DNA of 64,000 bases from Bacillus gobiensis (GCF_001278705.1 NZ_CP012600.1:992190-1056189), one strand, 5' to 3'. Positions 22,249-32,785 are shown, numbered from the stretch's first letter. The notes: generated by a model from the sequence alone, not told the origin. Made by a program: numbers and translations.

Positions 22249-24656
22249 GCTATGCAGAAGTGATTGTTGATGTGACATCAAAAAATATCGACAAACCTTT
22301 TGATTATCGAATACCGGAAAGATGGATCGGGATTATCAAAAGGGGGATGAGGGTCGTTGTTCCGTTCGGGCCCAGGAAAATTCAAGGATTTGTCATTGGT
22401 CTTAAAAATGAGACAGACTTGCAGGCGAACTTGATAAAAGATATTGAAGGGTTGCTTGATTTAACACCAGCACTTACAAACGAATTGCTGAGCCTTTCCG
22501 AATGGCTCAGCAAGCGGACCCTCTCATTGCAAATCCGCACCCTTCAAGCCATGCTACCATCGGCACTTAAAGCTAAATACGATAAAGAACTTCGTGTACG
22601 ATCAAGTGATTCCCTTCCTGAATCAATCAAAACGTTATTTGCCGATCAACAATCAGTAAACGTAAAAGATATTACAGATAGTAAGCTGCTTAAGGAAATT
22701 CAAAAGCAGGTCCAACACGGTAACTTGGAGATTGTGTATAAAGTTGCCCAAAAGACATCAGAGAAAAAAATAAGCTTCATTGAACCTATGATGCCTAAAG
22801 AGAAGCTTAAAGATGCTCTGCAGAACCTTTCTGCCAATGCAAAAAGGCAAAAAGAAGTTTTGACGTTTTTTATTGAAGCAGAGGATCAAACCGCGATACC
22901 TGCGGCCGAGCTTAATAAAATGACGGGAAGCTCCTCTGCTGTATTACGAACATTAATTGATAAAGGATTTTTAAAAGAGACAAAGCAGGAGGTTTACAGA
23001 GATCCTTTTGAAGACAAAGCTTATAAAAAAGAGTTTTCACTTCCTTTAACATCTGATCAGGAGTCCGCCTACCAAGCGATAAAAAAATCGGTTGAAATGC
23101 AGGCGCACGATGTTTTTTTACTTCATGGTGTGACTGGCAGCGGCAAAACGGAGGTTTATTTGCAGATCATAGAACAGGTCTTGAATAAAGGAAAAGAAGC
23201 AATCGTGCTCGTCCCTGAAATATCGCTGACACCGCAAATGGTTGAGCGGTTCAAAAGCAGATTTGGAAGCCTTGTTGCTGTCATGCACAGCGGGCTGTCT
23301 GCTGGAGAGAAATACGATGAGTGGCGGAAAATTCAAAGGAAAGAAGTACGGCTAGTCGTGGGAGCGAGGTCGGCTGTTTTTGCCCCGTTTGAAAATCTTG
23401 GCATGGTCATCATTGATGAGGAGCATGAAGCTTCATACAAACAAGAGGAAACTCCGAGGTATCATGCAAGACATGTGGCAATTCAAAGGGGCGACTATCA
23501 TAAATGCCCTATCGTTCTTGGGAGCGCAACACCGTCCCTGGAATCGTTTGCCAGAGCAAAAAAAGGTGTCTACAAGCTTTTGTCGCTTCCGAATCGAGTG
23601 AACCGCCAAACTATGCCCGAAATAACAGTGGTAGACATGAGAGAAGAAATGAGAAAAGGAAACCGTTCGATGTTTTCTGTGAATCTTATGGAAAAACTCC
23701 AGCAGACTTTGGCAAAGAAAGAACAAGCAGTATTGTTCTTGAACAAACGCGGCTATTCCGCCTTTATTATGTGCAGAGATTGCGGCCATGTCGTCAAATG
23801 CCCTCATTGTGAAATATCTCTAACTTATCATCGGCATAGCAGCAGCTTAAAATGTCATTATTGCGGGCACGAAGAAGGTATACCGAATCAATGCCCGGAA
23901 TGTGCAAGCGAGCATATTCGCTATTTTGGGACAGGCACTCAAAGGGTAGAAGAGGAATTGACGAAAGTGTTGCCAGAAGCCCGAGTAATCCGTATGGATG
24001 TTGATACGACCTCAAGAAAAGGTGCCCATGAAAAGCTCCTCACGTCCTTCGGAAACGGCGGAGCGGATATTTTATTGGGAACGCAGATGATCGCTAAAGG
24101 GCTGGATTTCAAAAATGTTACCCTTGTCGGAGTGCTAAGCGCCGATACGATGCTTCATATTCCGGACTTTAGGTCAGCAGAAAAAACCTTTCAGCTTTTA
24201 ACGCAAGTAAGCGGAAGGGCTGGCAGGCACGAAAAGATGGGTCAAGTCATCATTCAATCCTATGAGCCATCGCATTACAGCATTCAATTAACGAAAGATC
24301 ATGACTACCATACTTTTTTTATGCAGGAAATGCAAAATAGGAGGCATCAATCCTATCCGCCCTATTATTATTTGGCAATGGTTAATATCTCACATAAAGA
24401 AGTCATGAAAGCTGCATTAGCGGCGGAGAAAATCGCAGGATTTTTAAAAGGGAATACTGACAAGGACACTGTTATTCTTGGCCCTTCTGCCTCGCCAATT
24501 GCCCGGATCAAAGATAGATATCGGTATCAATGCATGATAAAATACAAGCATGAAACGAAGCTGATCCCATTGCTAGAGCAAGTTTTGGGGCATTCGAACA
24601 CCGAAAATGACGATTTGTTCATTACAATAGACATGAATCCATATATGATGATGTAA
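22245..24656 (+). CDS. priA: Primosomal protein N' (replication restart helicase)
   Basis: Superfamily 2 helicase that loads the replicative helicase at stalled forks; essential in B. subtilis. 803 residues. N-terminal 3'-DNA-binding domain, Walker A LHGVTGSGKTEVYLQII near 290, DEEH box IIDEEHEASYKQEE near 388, zinc cluster CRDCGHVVKCPHC then CHYCG and CPEC (about 510-555), and helicase motifs GTQMIAKGLDFKNVTLVG and QVSGRAGR. All eight zinc cysteines are present. Confidence 0.96.
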   Translation: MSYAEVIVDVTSKNIDKPFDYRIPERWIGIIKRGMRVVVPFGPRKIQGFVIGLKNETDLQANLIKDIEGLLDLTPALTNELLSLSEWLSKRTLSLQIRTLQAMLPSALKAKYDKELRVRSSDSLPESIKTLFADQQSVNVKDITDSKLLKEIQKQVQHGNLEIVYKVAQKTSEKKISFIEPMMPKEKLKDALQNLSANAKRQKEVLTFFIEAEDQTAIPAAELNKMTGSSSAVLRTLIDKGFLKETKQEVYRDPFEDKAYKKEFSLPLTSDQESAYQAIKKSVEMQAHDVFLLHGVTGSGKTEVYLQIIEQVLNKGKEAIVLVPEISLTPQMVERFKSRFGSLVAVMHSGLSAGEKYDEWRKIQRKEVRLVVGARSAVFAPFENLGMVIIDEEHEASYKQEETPRYHARHVAIQRGDYHKCPIVLGSATPSLESFARAKKGVYKLLSLPNRVNRQTMPEITVVDMREEMRKGNRSMFSVNLMEKLQQTLAKKEQAVLFLNKRGYSAFIMCRDCGHVVKCPHCEISLTYHRHSSSLKCHYCGHEEGIPNQCPECASEHIRYFGTGTQRVEEELTKVLPEARVIRMDVDTTSRKGAHEKLLTSFGNGGADILLGTQMIAKGLDFKNVTLVGVLSADTMLHIPDFRSAEKTFQLLTQVSGRAGRHEKMGQVIIQSYEPSHYSIQLTKDHDYHTFFMQEMQNRRHQSYPPYYYLAMVNISHKEVMKAALAAEKIAGFLKGNTDKDTVILGPSASPIARIKDRYRYQCMIKYKHETKLIPLLEQVLGHSNTENDDLFITIDMNPYMMM

Positions 24657-24680
24657 GAAAATGAGTTCGGAGGTATTCAT

Positions 24681-25163
24681 TTGGCAATAAAAGCGATAGT
24701 TTTTCACCCTGCGGCTGTGCTTAGTCAAGCAGCAGAGCAGGTGACTGTGTTTGACAATAAATTAAAAAAGCTTCTATCTGATATGTATGAGACAATGGTC
24801 GAAAATGACGGGGTAGGTCTCGCAGCACCGCAAATCGGATTATCCAAAAAAATTGCGGTAGTCGACATTGGCGAAGAATCAGGAAAAATCGAGCTGGTGA
24901 ATCCAGTAATCATAGAAGCAAAAGGAGAGCAAACGGGTCCTGAAGGCTGCCTCAGCTTTCCTGGGCTGTACGGTGAAGTGACAAGACCTGATTATGTAAA
25001 GGTACAGGCATTGAACCGGCATGGAAAACCGTTTGAAATTGAAGCGAGCGGATTTTTGTCCAGAGCGATACAGCATGAAATTGACCATTTGGAAGGCGTA
25101 TTATTTACTTCCAAAGTGAATCGATACTACGAAGCACACGAATTAGAAGAAATGGAAGGATGA
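24681..25163 (+). CDS. def: Peptide deformylase
   Basis: Removes the formyl group from nascent proteins. 160 residues, TTG start behind CGGAGG. All three metal/catalytic motifs are intact: [10 protein letters not shown] near 45, EGCLSFPG near 90 (metal cysteine) and QHEIDHLEG near 132 (two metal histidines and catalytic Glu). Followed 4 bases later by fmt, the enzyme that adds the formyl group. Confidence 0.96.
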   Translation: MAIKAIVFHPAAVLSQAAEQVTVFDNKLKKLLSDMYETMVENDGVGLAAPQIGLSKKIAVVDIGEESGKIELVNPVIIEAKGEQTGPEGCLSFPGLYGEVTRPDYVKVQALNRHGKPFEIEASGFLSRAIQHEIDHLEGVLFTSKVNRYYEAHELEEMEG

Positions 25164-25167
25164 TAAA

Positions 25168-26115
25168 ATGATACGAATCGTTTTCATGGGCACACCGGGT
25201 TTTTCGGTGCCGATTTTAAAAACGCTTCTTCATGACGGCTATGAGGTTGTGGCTGTAGTGACCCAGCCCGATCGACCAAAAGGAAGGAAAAAAGAGTTGA
25301 CACCGCCTCCTGTTAAAGAAGAGGCTCTCCTGCACGATATTCCGGTTTTGCAGCCTGAAAGAGTTAGAGATGAAAATGAGCTGAAAAAAATTATTGATTT
25401 ACAGCCTGATTTAATCGTTACTGCAGCATTCGGACAAATTCTTCCTAAACAGCTTCTTGATGCCCCGCGACTCGGCTGTATTAATGTTCACGCTTCTCTT
25501 TTGCCGGAGCTTCGCGGAGGTGCTCCCATTCATTATGCGATTCTGGAGGGCAAGAAAAAGACCGGGATCACAATTATGTACATGGCAGAAAAATTAGATG
25601 CCGGCGATATTCTCACTAAAGCAGAGGTTGTCATCGAAGAACAAGATACGGTCGGAACACTCCATGATAAGCTGAGCGTATCAGGTTCGCAACTTTTATC
25701 TAAAACGATCCCGGATTTAATCGAAGGAAAAATCAAGCCTGAACAGCAAGACGATACGAAAGCGACCTATGCTCCGAATATTAAAAGAGAGCAAGAGGTT
25801 ATTGATTGGTCAAAAAATGGAGATGACTTATATAACCAAATCAGAGGCCTGAATCCATGGCCTGTCGCATATACAATCTTTAATGGCAATGTGTTGAAGG
25901 TATGGAGGGCTGAAAAGCTAAAAAATGAAAATAAGAGAGAACCCGGAACAATAATCGGAGTAGATTTTGACGGGTTTGTCGTCTCTACCGGAAACGATAT
26001 CGCGTTAAAAATTACCGAACTTCAACCGTCTGGAAAAAGAAGGATGACGGGAGAAGAATTTTTGCGAGGCGCTGATTTACATATTGGAATGAAACTAGGG
26101 ATGAAAGCAAAATGA
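25168..26115 (+). CDS. fmt: Methionyl-tRNA formyltransferase
   Basis: Formylates initiator Met-tRNA. 315 residues. Starts [37 protein letters not shown] is the tRNA acceptor-binding loop; catalytic Asn-His-Asp set visible in [21 protein letters not shown] and LDAGDIL. C-terminal OB-like domain from about 205. Stop overlaps rsmB by 4 bases. Confidence 0.96.
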   Translation: MIRIVFMGTPGFSVPILKTLLHDGYEVVAVVTQPDRPKGRKKELTPPPVKEEALLHDIPVLQPERVRDENELKKIIDLQPDLIVTAAFGQILPKQLLDAPRLGCINVHASLLPELRGGAPIHYAILEGKKKTGITIMYMAEKLDAGDILTKAEVVIEEQDTVGTLHDKLSVSGSQLLSKTIPDLIEGKIKPEQQDDTKATYAPNIKREQEVIDWSKNGDDLYNQIRGLNPWPVAYTIFNGNVLKVWRAEKLKNENKREPGTIIGVDFDGFVVSTGNDIALKITELQPSGKRRMTGEEFLRGADLHIGMKLGMKAK

Positions 26116-27455
26116 AAAAAATGAATGTAAGAGATGTTGCGTTAGATGCATTACTAAAGCTTGAACAGAATCAGGCGTACAGCAACCTTCTCCTTCAATC
26201 CGTAATTAAACAGAAGGAGATGATAAACACGGACCGCGCCCTGCTGACAGAATTGGTTTACGGAACGTTGCAAAATCAACTCGCACTTGATTTTATGCTC
26301 GCTCCATTTGTAAAGAAACCAAAAAAAGTGGATCAATGGGTTCGTAATTTATTGAGACTTTCTTTATACCAAATGGTGTATTTAGAAAAAATTCCTGATC
26401 GGGCCGTATTCTATGAAGCGGTTGAAATTGCAAAGAACAGAGGCCATAAAGGGACGGCATCCTTCGTAAACGGTGTGCTTCGTTCCATTCAACGAGAAGG
26501 AGTTCCCTCTTTTGATGATATAAAGGATCAGGTGAAACGACTTGCGATAAAAACGAGCCACCCTGAATGGCTCGTTCAAAAGTGGGTGAATTCGTATGGA
26601 TATGAGCAGACGGAAAAAATTTGCCATATTCATTTAGTGCCGCCAAAACAGACGCTTCGTGTGAATCAGCTGAAAACAGATAAAGAGACTCTTATGCAAG
26701 AATTACATGAGGAAGGGTATCAGGTTGCTGAAGGAGACTTGTCGCCCAATGCGATTAAGCTGGAAAAAGGAACGATTGCTAACAGCAGATTTTTTAAAGA
26801 AGGTTATGTGACGATTCAAGATGAAAGCTCGATGTTAGTTGCAAGAGCTCTTGGTGTAGAGGCGGGAGAAACCGTGCTGGATGCCTGTGCTGCTCCAGGT
26901 GGGAAATCAACCCATATGGCTGAAATGATGAATAACACCGGACACATTCTCTCTTTGGACCTCCATAAACATAAGATGAAATTGATCAACCAAGCTGCCG
27001 AAAGGCTTGCTCTAGATATCGTGGAAACTCGCCAAATGGATGCAAGGGAGGCTGCAATGTCACTGGCAAAGGAGAGCTTTGATAAAATTTTGGTTGATGC
27101 TCCGTGTTCCGGGTTTGGTGTTATCCGGAGAAAACCGGACGTGAAATACAGCAAAACGCCAGATGACAATGAACGTCTTGCCGAGATTCAAGCTTCTATA
27201 CTAAATAGCGTTTCGGGAACATTAAAAAAAGGTGGTACACTTGTTTACAGTACGTGTACAATGGACCCAACGGAGAACGAACAAGTAATTCATGCTTTCT
27301 TAAAGGAACATCCGGAATTTGAAGTGGATTGTGCGCTGAAGGACAGGCTTCCCAAAAAAGTTGAAAACTATTGCAATGATGGACGTATTCAGCTTCTCCC
27401 CCACTATTTTGGTACGGACGGATTTTTTATTTGCAGCATGAAAAGGAAGGTGTAA
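26112..27455 (+). CDS. rsmB: 16S rRNA cytosine-967 methyltransferase
   Basis: SAM-dependent m5C methyltransferase of the RsmB/NOL1 family. 447 residues. N-terminal NusB-like domain (1-140), SAM motif [17 protein letters not shown] near 257, and the two cysteines: VDAPCSGFG near 325 and the nucleophile in [12 protein letters not shown] near 380. It ends 3 bases before the ATG of the rlmN scar, whose ribosome site lies in the last codons of rsmB, so coupling between the two positions remains. Confidence 0.95.
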   Translation: MKKMNVRDVALDALLKLEQNQAYSNLLLQSVIKQKEMINTDRALLTELVYGTLQNQLALDFMLAPFVKKPKKVDQWVRNLLRLSLYQMVYLEKIPDRAVFYEAVEIAKNRGHKGTASFVNGVLRSIQREGVPSFDDIKDQVKRLAIKTSHPEWLVQKWVNSYGYEQTEKICHIHLVPPKQTLRVNQLKTDKETLMQELHEEGYQVAEGDLSPNAIKLEKGTIANSRFFKEGYVTIQDESSMLVARALGVEAGETVLDACAAPGGKSTHMAEMMNNTGHILSLDLHKHKMKLINQAAERLALDIVETRQMDAREAAMSLAKESFDKILVDAPCSGFGVIRRKPDVKYSKTPDDNERLAEIQASILNSVSGTLKKGGTLVYSTCTMDPTENEQVIHAFLKEHPEFEVDCALKDRLPKKVENYCNDGRIQLLPHYFGTDGFFICSMKRKV

Positions 27456-27458
27456 CAA

Positions 27459-27545
27459 ATGGGACAGTGGACGAGAAAGCAAGGCTGCGGCCGAGTGGCT
27501 GCACTTGTACAAGTGAGTGAGATACGCCAAGAAGAAATGAGGTGA
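27459..27545 (+). pseudogene. rlmN: rlmN deletion scar: start codon and C-terminal tail only
   Basis: B. subtilis-type genomes carry rlmN (about 360 codons; 23S rRNA A2503/tRNA A37 methyltransferase, radical SAM) between rsmB and prpC. Here only a 28-codon frame remains. AAGGAAGG sits 8 bases before its ATG, and the frame then reads TRKQG..RVAALVQV..IRQEEMR. This lines up with the RlmN C-terminus RREQGHDIDAACGQL..KERQxExR: R-K/R, QG, AA, Q and the final RQEEMR coincide. The radical-SAM CxxxCxxC core is gone. The TGA overlaps the prpC initiation region. Could be retained as a short coupling peptide; function as an enzyme is impossible. Confidence 0.75.
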
Positions 27546-27553
27546 AAATCATA

Positions 27554-28312
27554 TTGAATACAGTTTTTCTAACGGATAAAGGGAGAGTCCGTCCCCATAA
27601 CGAAGATGATGGCGGTATTTTCAATGGCCAAAAAGACAATTTGTTAGCTGTGGTTTCGGATGGCATGGGAGGACATCTCGCCGGTGAAGTTGCAAGCAGG
27701 ATGGCTGTGTCCACTTTAAAAGATTTTTGGGTACAAGAAGAACTGAGACCAAAAACCCCGGCTGATGCAGAGGCTTGGCTTTCTGAAAAAATCAAGACAG
27801 TCAATCAAGTCATTTACGATTACGCAGCCATCCATCCTGAATGTCAAGGGATGGGTACAACGATAGTTTGTGCGCTGTTTACCGGAAGCTTCGTTACAAT
27901 TGCTCATATCGGCGACAGCAGATGCTATCTTTTGCGCGAAGGAAGCTTGCGCCAGGTTACCGAGGACCATTCTCTCGTGAATGAGCTCGTGCGTACTGGC
28001 AGTCTGTCTAAAGAAGATGCTGAGAACCATCCGAGAAAAAATGTCATTACGAAAGCGCTTGGCACCGATCAATCTGTTGAAATTGATGTTCGTACGATTG
28101 AATTTGAAAATAATGAGCTGCTTTTATTATGCTCGGACGGATTAACAGATAAAGTCGATGAAAACGAGATAGCTGAAATTCTTAAAAATGAGATTTCCCT
28201 TGAAGAAAAAGCTTCGGTGTTAATAGATATCGCAAATCAAAATGGAGGAGAAGATAATATTACGGTGGCCATACTGGAACTTCCTTCCCAAGAAGGTGAA
28301 GCATCGTGTTAA
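27554..28312 (+). CDS. prpC: Protein phosphatase PrpC (PP2C family)
   Basis: Manganese-dependent Ser/Thr phosphatase that opposes PrkC. I prefer the TTG at 27554 (GAGGTG 9 bases upstream, and alignment with the homologue's MLTALKTDTGK start); a GTG at 27542, inside the end of the rlmN scar, is the alternative. About 252 residues. PP2C metal motifs: [55 protein letters not shown] and GGEDNITV. Overlaps prkC by 7 bases. Confidence 0.94.
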   Translation: MNTVFLTDKGRVRPHNEDDGGIFNGQKDNLLAVVSDGMGGHLAGEVASRMAVSTLKDFWVQEELRPKTPADAEAWLSEKIKTVNQVIYDYAAIHPECQGMGTTIVCALFTGSFVTIAHIGDSRCYLLREGSLRQVTEDHSLVNELVRTGSLSKEDAENHPRKNVITKALGTDQSVEIDVRTIEFENNELLLLCSDGLTDKVDENEIAEILKNEISLEEKASVLIDIANQNGGEDNITVAILELPSQEGEASC

Positions 28313-30279
28313 TCGGAAAGCGAATCAGCGGACGTTACCAAGTTCTTCGCGTTATTGGCGGGGGCGGAATGGCGAATGTTTATTTGGCCGAGGACATGAT
28401 ACTTGATCGTGAGGTAGCGATAAAAGTTCTCCGGTTTGATTTTGTGAATGATAATGATTTTATCCGTCGGTTTCGAAGGGAAGCCCAATCTGCAACAAGT
28501 CTCGACCATCCGAATATCGTAAGCATTTATGATGTAGGTGAAGAGGGCGACATTTACTACATTGTTATGGAATATGTTGAAGGCATGACCTTAAAGGAAT
28601 ACATAAAAGTAAATGGACCGCTTCATCCGCAAGAAGCAGCCCAGATTATGGAACAGATTGTTTCTGCAATGGAGCATGCGCATCAAAACCATATCGTACA
28701 CAGAGACATCAAACCCCATAACATATTAATTAATCATTTCGGTGAAGTAAAAGTAACCGATTTTGGAATTGCAATGGCTCTCAGCTCGAGTACTATCACC
28801 CATACCAATGCGGTTCTCGGATCTGTCCATTATTTGTCGCCGGAACAGGCAAGAGGCGGACTAGCTACAAAAAAATCGGATATCTATGCGCTCGGAATTG
28901 TTTTATTTGAGCTTGTGACAGGAAGGATGCCGTTTGAAGGTGAATCAGCCGTCAGCATAGCGTTAAAACATTTGCAATCCGATACGCCATCAGCAAAAAG
29001 GTGGAACCCTTTAGTCCCGCAAAGTCTGGAAAACATCATATTAAAAGCGATGGCGAAGGATCCTTTTCACCGATATAATTCTGCAGAAGAAATGGAACAG
29101 GACTTACGGTCGGCATTTGACCCGGAGCGGTTAAACGAAAATCGGTTTACGATCCCGGCAGATGATGAAATGACAAAAGCAATTCCTGTTATTAAAGATT
29201 CGCACGTTCATTCAGAAGAAACTCTAGTCCATGGACAAAAAAATCAAGCGCAGCATTCAACGGAAGGCGAAGGAGCCAATCAGAAAGAGGATCAGAAGAA
29301 ACCTAAGAAAAAGAAGAAAAAATGGCCGATTGTTTTGCTGACAATTTTTCTCATGCTGATTGCATCAGGTGTACTCGCTGTCTTCGTATATCCTTCTATA
29401 TTTTTCCCTCCGGATGTGGAGGTGCCGGATGTTTCCGGACTAGAAGTAGATGAAGCAAATAATATCCTTAAGGATAAAGGACTCGTAGTCGCGGGAGATT
29501 CGTTTAAAATTAAAGATGAAACGATTGAAGCCGGCAAGATCGTACGGACGAACCCGCAAACAGGCACCGTTGTCAAGGAAGGCAGCCAGATCCAGCTTTA
29601 TGAAAGCACAGGGAAAGAAACTGTACAATTAGACAACCTAATCGGGGAAAATATAGATCGTGCAAAAGAAACTTTGACACGCAAAGGGTTTCAGCGTATC
29701 CGGACAGAAGAAGTCAATGATGATAGTGAAGTCGGTACGATCATCGACCAGGCTCCGTCTGCTGACAGCAATGTCGTTCCTGAAGATGACGAAATTGTCT
29801 TAACAGTCAGCAAGGGACCTGAAGAGATTGAATTGCGGGATTTGCAAACCTATTCCAAACAGGCGGCAGCTGCATATTTAGATGATAACGGTTTAAAAAT
29901 GGCTGAGAAGGAAGCCCATTCAGAGGATATTGCAGAAGGACAGGTCATTGAGCAAAAGCCGGCCGCAGGGGAATCTGTGAAGCCGGGAGACGAAATTGAA
30001 TTGACATTTTCCCTTGGACCAGAGGAAAAACCGATCAAAACAGTCACTGAGGAAGTAGACATACCTTATGAGCCGGCTACACCCGGTGAGGAATTGAGTG
30101 TACAGATATCGATTGACGATGCCGAGCATAGCATATCCGATCCATATGAAACGTTCACAATTACGGAGCCGGCCAAAAGATCTATCGAATTTAAAATCGC
30201 ACCTGACCAAAAAGGGTATTATCAAGTGACAATTAACAATCGACTCGTCAGTTCGAAAACAATCGAATATCCTGAGTAA
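28306..30279 (+). CDS. prkC: Membrane Ser/Thr kinase with PASTA domains
   Basis: Eukaryotic-like kinase that senses muropeptides, signals spore germination and phosphorylates translation factors including RsgA. 657 residues, GTG start. Kinase domain 1-270: [10 protein letters not shown]-loop, Lys40, HRDIKPHN with Asp134, DFG at 152-154, and an activation loop rich in Thr (ITHT, 164-167) as in autophosphorylated homologues. Lysine-rich juxtamembrane stretch 331-339, one membrane helix about 340-363, then three PASTA repeats (about 372-580) and a short C-terminal beta domain outside the cell. Confidence 0.96.
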   Translation: MLIGKRISGRYQVLRVIGGGGMANVYLAEDMILDREVAIKVLRFDFVNDNDFIRRFRREAQSATSLDHPNIVSIYDVGEEGDIYYIVMEYVEGMTLKEYIKVNGPLHPQEAAQIMEQIVSAMEHAHQNHIVHRDIKPHNILINHFGEVKVTDFGIAMALSSSTITHTNAVLGSVHYLSPEQARGGLATKKSDIYALGIVLFELVTGRMPFEGESAVSIALKHLQSDTPSAKRWNPLVPQSLENIILKAMAKDPFHRYNSAEEMEQDLRSAFDPERLNENRFTIPADDEMTKAIPVIKDSHVHSEETLVHGQKNQAQHSTEGEGANQKEDQKKPKKKKKKWPIVLLTIFLMLIASGVLAVFVYPSIFFPPDVEVPDVSGLEVDEANNILKDKGLVVAGDSFKIKDETIEAGKIVRTNPQTGTVVKEGSQIQLYESTGKETVQLDNLIGENIDRAKETLTRKGFQRIRTEEVNDDSEVGTIIDQAPSADSNVVPEDDEIVLTVSKGPEEIELRDLQTYSKQAAAAYLDDNGLKMAEKEAHSEDIAEGQVIEQKPAAGESVKPGDEIELTFSLGPEEKPIKTVTEEVDIPYEPATPGEELSVQISIDDAEHSISDPYETFTITEPAKRSIEFKIAPDQKGYYQVTINNRLVSSKTIEYPE

Positions 30280-30322
30280 AAAATGAATTTCAAACCGTAG
30301 ATTGTTAGACGAACCAACCTGG
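30278..30322 (+). repeat. Possible 5' fragment of the intergenic repeat (copy 4)
   Basis: AAAATGAATTTCAAACCG then ATTGTTAGACGAACCAACC in the gap between prkC and rsgA resembles the 5' motif and the GTTAGATAAAGCCAACC segment of copy 2, with the part between them missing. Short, so chance similarity is possible. Confidence 0.35.
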
Positions 30323-30342
30323 AAAAAACAAGGAGGAAGGGT

Positions 30343-31242
30343 ATGCCGGAGGGCAAAATTATTAAAGCGCTAAGCGGTTTTTATTATGTACTGGATGACA
30401 AATCAGAAAGCAGCAACCCTCAGATCGTTCAATGCAGGGGAAGAGGTAATTTCAGAAAAAACAAAATAACCCCTTTGGTGGGGGATCATGTTGTCTATCA
30501 AGCGGATAACGATAAAGAGGGTTATTTGCTTGAAATTAAAAAACGTGATAACGAACTAATCCGTCCGCCAATCAGCAACGTCGATCAGGCGGTGCTTGTA
30601 TGTTCAGCTGCGAAACCAACATTTAGTACGGCACTCTTGGACCGTTTTTTAGTGCTGGTTGAGTCAAACGGCATTATCCCAATTGTCTGCATAACAAAGA
30701 TGGATTTAGCCGAAGAACCATTGAAACAACAACTGAATAACATCGCTGAGGAGTATCGAAATATTGGCTATTCCGTTTATTTAACTTCGACCAAAGACGA
30801 TACAGGTATACTTGATGTTAGAAGGGATTTCGACAATAAAATTACTGTTTTTGCAGGACAGTCGGGTGTTGGCAAGTCTTCGCTGTTAAATGCGATTAGC
30901 CCGAAGCTGCAATTGAAAACAGATGACATATCTTCTCATCTTGGAAGGGGAAAGCATACGACGCGGCACGTGGAGTTATTAAGCATTGGCGGCGGACTTG
31001 TCGCTGACACTCCTGGGTTTAGCTCATTGGAATTTACAGATCTGACGCTAGAAGAACTTGAATCTGCATTTTTAGACATTCATGACATTGGAGCCGGCTG
31101 CAAGTTCAGAGGATGCATGCATATAAAAGAGCCGGGTTGTGCTGTAAAAGAATCTGTCGAAGCGCATGAAATTCCTTCTTATCGATACAATCATTATGTG
31201 GAGTTTTTCTCAGAAATAAAAGATAGAAAGCCGAGGTATTAA
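30343..31242 (+). CDS. rsgA: Ribosome small-subunit GTPase RsgA (CpgA)
   Basis: Circularly permuted GTPase of 30S maturation; known PrkC/PrpC substrate in B. subtilis. 299 residues. N-terminal OB fold (1-70), then G4 CITKMDLAEE near 120, G1 GQSGVGKSSLLNAI near 175, G3 ADTPGFSSLEF near 225, and a zinc knuckle CKFRGCMHIKEPGCAV near 252-267. Permuted order (G4 before G1) is directly visible. Placement behind prpC-prkC is conserved. Confidence 0.95.
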   Translation: MPEGKIIKALSGFYYVLDDKSESSNPQIVQCRGRGNFRKNKITPLVGDHVVYQADNDKEGYLLEIKKRDNELIRPPISNVDQAVLVCSAAKPTFSTALLDRFLVLVESNGIIPIVCITKMDLAEEPLKQQLNNIAEEYRNIGYSVYLTSTKDDTGILDVRRDFDNKITVFAGQSGVGKSSLLNAISPKLQLKTDDISSHLGRGKHTTRHVELLSIGGGLVADTPGFSSLEFTDLTLEELESAFLDIHDIGAGCKFRGCMHIKEPGCAVKESVEAHEIPSYRYNHYVEFFSEIKDRKPRY

Positions 31243-31245
31243 AAA

Positions 31246-31905
31246 ATGACAAAAATAGCACCTTCCATCCTATCCGCGAATTTTGCAAAATTGGCTGATG
31301 AAATTATTGATGTAGAAAAAGGAGGGGCGGATTATATTCATGTCGATGTAATGGACGGGCATTTTGTTCCAAACATTACAATCGGCCCATTAATTGTTGA
31401 GGCAATCCGACCTGTCACACAGCTTCCGTTAGATGTTCATTTGATGATCGAGAATCCAGATCAGTACATCCCAGCATTTTCGAAAGCGGGTGCTGATATT
31501 TTGTCCGTTCATGTAGAGGCTTGCCCTCACCTTCACAGAACAATCCAGCTTATTAAAGACAATGGGGTAAAGCCGGGCGTTGTAATTAACCCGCACACGC
31601 CAGTCCAAAGCATCCAACACGTGATTGCCGAGGTTGATTTGGTGCTATTAATGACAGTAAATCCCGGTTTCGGAGGACAGTCGTTTATTCCGGATGTATT
31701 ATCAAAAATTTCCGAGGTCGCTCACCTTGCTGAGAAAATAGGAAAAAAGGATTTGTTAATTGAAGTAGATGGTGGAGTAAACGTTGAAACTGCCAAGTCA
31801 TGCGTAGATGCTGGAGCGAACCTTTTAGTAGCCGGTTCAGCAGTTTTTAATCAAAATGATCGTAAAAAAGCGATTGAGACAATTAAGAAATCGTTGAATG
31901 CTTAG
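31246..31905 (+). CDS. rpe: Ribulose-phosphate 3-epimerase
   Basis: Interconverts ribulose 5-phosphate and xylulose 5-phosphate. 219 residues, TIM barrel with APSILSANF, HVDVMDGHFVPNITIGP (metal His/Asp), HLMIENPD, TVNPGFGGQSF and EVDGGVN. Follows rsgA by 3 bases. Confidence 0.96.
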   Translation: MTKIAPSILSANFAKLADEIIDVEKGGADYIHVDVMDGHFVPNITIGPLIVEAIRPVTQLPLDVHLMIENPDQYIPAFSKAGADILSVHVEACPHLHRTIQLIKDNGVKPGVVINPHTPVQSIQHVIAEVDLVLLMTVNPGFGGQSFIPDVLSKISEVAHLAEKIGKKDLLIEVDGGVNVETAKSCVDAGANLLVAGSAVFNQNDRKKAIETIKKSLNA

Positions 31906-31948
31906 TTATAAATAATAAAATTATGTAAACTAAAAGGCGGAAATCGTT

Positions 31949-32593
31949 GTGCAGAGAGTTTGCATTGTTGCCGGTGGTCCAGAAAATCTGCTCCCGGATT
32001 TAAGAGAATACGATGAAAAAGGCACTCAATGGGCGGGTGTAGACAAAGGAACAGTTTATTTAGTAAATAGCGGGATCATGCCGCAAGAAGCCTTTGGCGA
32101 TTTTGACAGTATTACACTTGTTGAAAAGGATATCATCGAAAGAAAAGCAAGTCATATTCATATTTACCAAAGAGAGAAAGACCAAACTGATCTTGAAATT
32201 GCTGTCGACTGGGCTTTAAGCCAATCGCCAAAGGAGCTGCTGTTGTTTGGAATTACCGGCGGGCGGATGGATCATGCGTTAGTAAATATTCAGCTATTAT
32301 GTAAAAGTATAAATACCAAAACTCAGATGGTGCTCATCGATAAACAAAATCGGATCCAAATGTTTTCCCCGGGCAGCTACACTGTAGAAAAAGACTCGGC
32401 AAAAAAATATATTTCATTTCTCCCTTTTTCCGAAAAAGTACGGGGATTAACCCTTGAAGGCTTTAAATATTCTTTGGATAACATGCATATTGAGCCTGGT
32501 TCCACACTATGTATTAGTAACGAGCTGAATTTTTCAATAGGTACTTTTTCCTTTACTAATGGCATATTAATAATGGTAAGGAGTTCTGACTAA
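31949..32593 (+). CDS. thiN: Thiamine pyrophosphokinase
   Basis: Converts thiamine to thiamine pyrophosphate. 214 residues, GTG start behind AAAGGCGG. Motifs WAGVDKGTVYL, GDFDSIT (metal Asp), QREKDQTDLEIAVDWAL and GITGGRMDHALVNI are conserved; the C-terminal third is the beta-sandwich that binds thiamine. The stop codon lies inside the sigma-E-like -35 region of spoVM. Confidence 0.93.
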   Translation: MQRVCIVAGGPENLLPDLREYDEKGTQWAGVDKGTVYLVNSGIMPQEAFGDFDSITLVEKDIIERKASHIHIYQREKDQTDLEIAVDWALSQSPKELLLFGITGGRMDHALVNIQLLCKSINTKTQMVLIDKQNRIQMFSPGSYTVEKDSAKKYISFLPFSEKVRGLTLEGFKYSLDNMHIEPGSTLCISNELNFSIGTFSFTNGILIMVRSSD

Positions 32594-32620
32594 TATTTTA
32601 TTTGTAGGCTTGCATACAAG
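32591..32620 (+). promoter_or_regulatory. Putative sigma-E promoter of spoVM
   Basis: TAATATT, 15-base spacer, CATACAAG. This fits the mother-cell sigma-E pattern, and spoVM is sigma-E-dependent in B. subtilis. The -35 overlaps the thiN stop. Confidence 0.7.
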
Positions 32621-32652
32621 GGGATGCCGTTACATCTGAGGAGGGAATGGAA

Positions 32653-32733
32653 ATGAAATTTTATACCATTAAGCTGCCTAAGTTTATCGGTGGAATCGTT
32701 CGGGCGATGCTTGGCACTTTTAGAAAAGAATAA
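32653..32733 (+). CDS. spoVM: Spore morphogenetic peptide SpoVM
   Basis: 26-residue amphipathic peptide that recognises the positive curvature of the forespore membrane and anchors SpoIVA for coat assembly. Reads MKFYTIKLPKFIGGIVRAML then GTFRKE. Pro9 and Ile15, important in B. subtilis, are kept; Leu12 is Ile here and the last residue is Glu rather than Asp. GAGGAGGGAATGGAA precedes the ATG. Shows the organism is an endospore former. Confidence 0.96.
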   Translation: MKFYTIKLPKFIGGIVRAMLGTFRKE

Positions 32734-32760
32734 AGCTATGAGATATTGAAGACAAGGAAA

Positions 32761-32785
32761 AACGCCTCTCGAATGAGAAGGCGTT
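32761..32785. terminator. Bidirectional terminator between spoVM and rpmB
   Basis: Near-perfect stem AACGCCTCTC / GAGAAGGCGTT around AAT, with an A tract before it and CTTTGTT after; it separates the convergent spoVM and rpmB. Confidence 0.8.
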
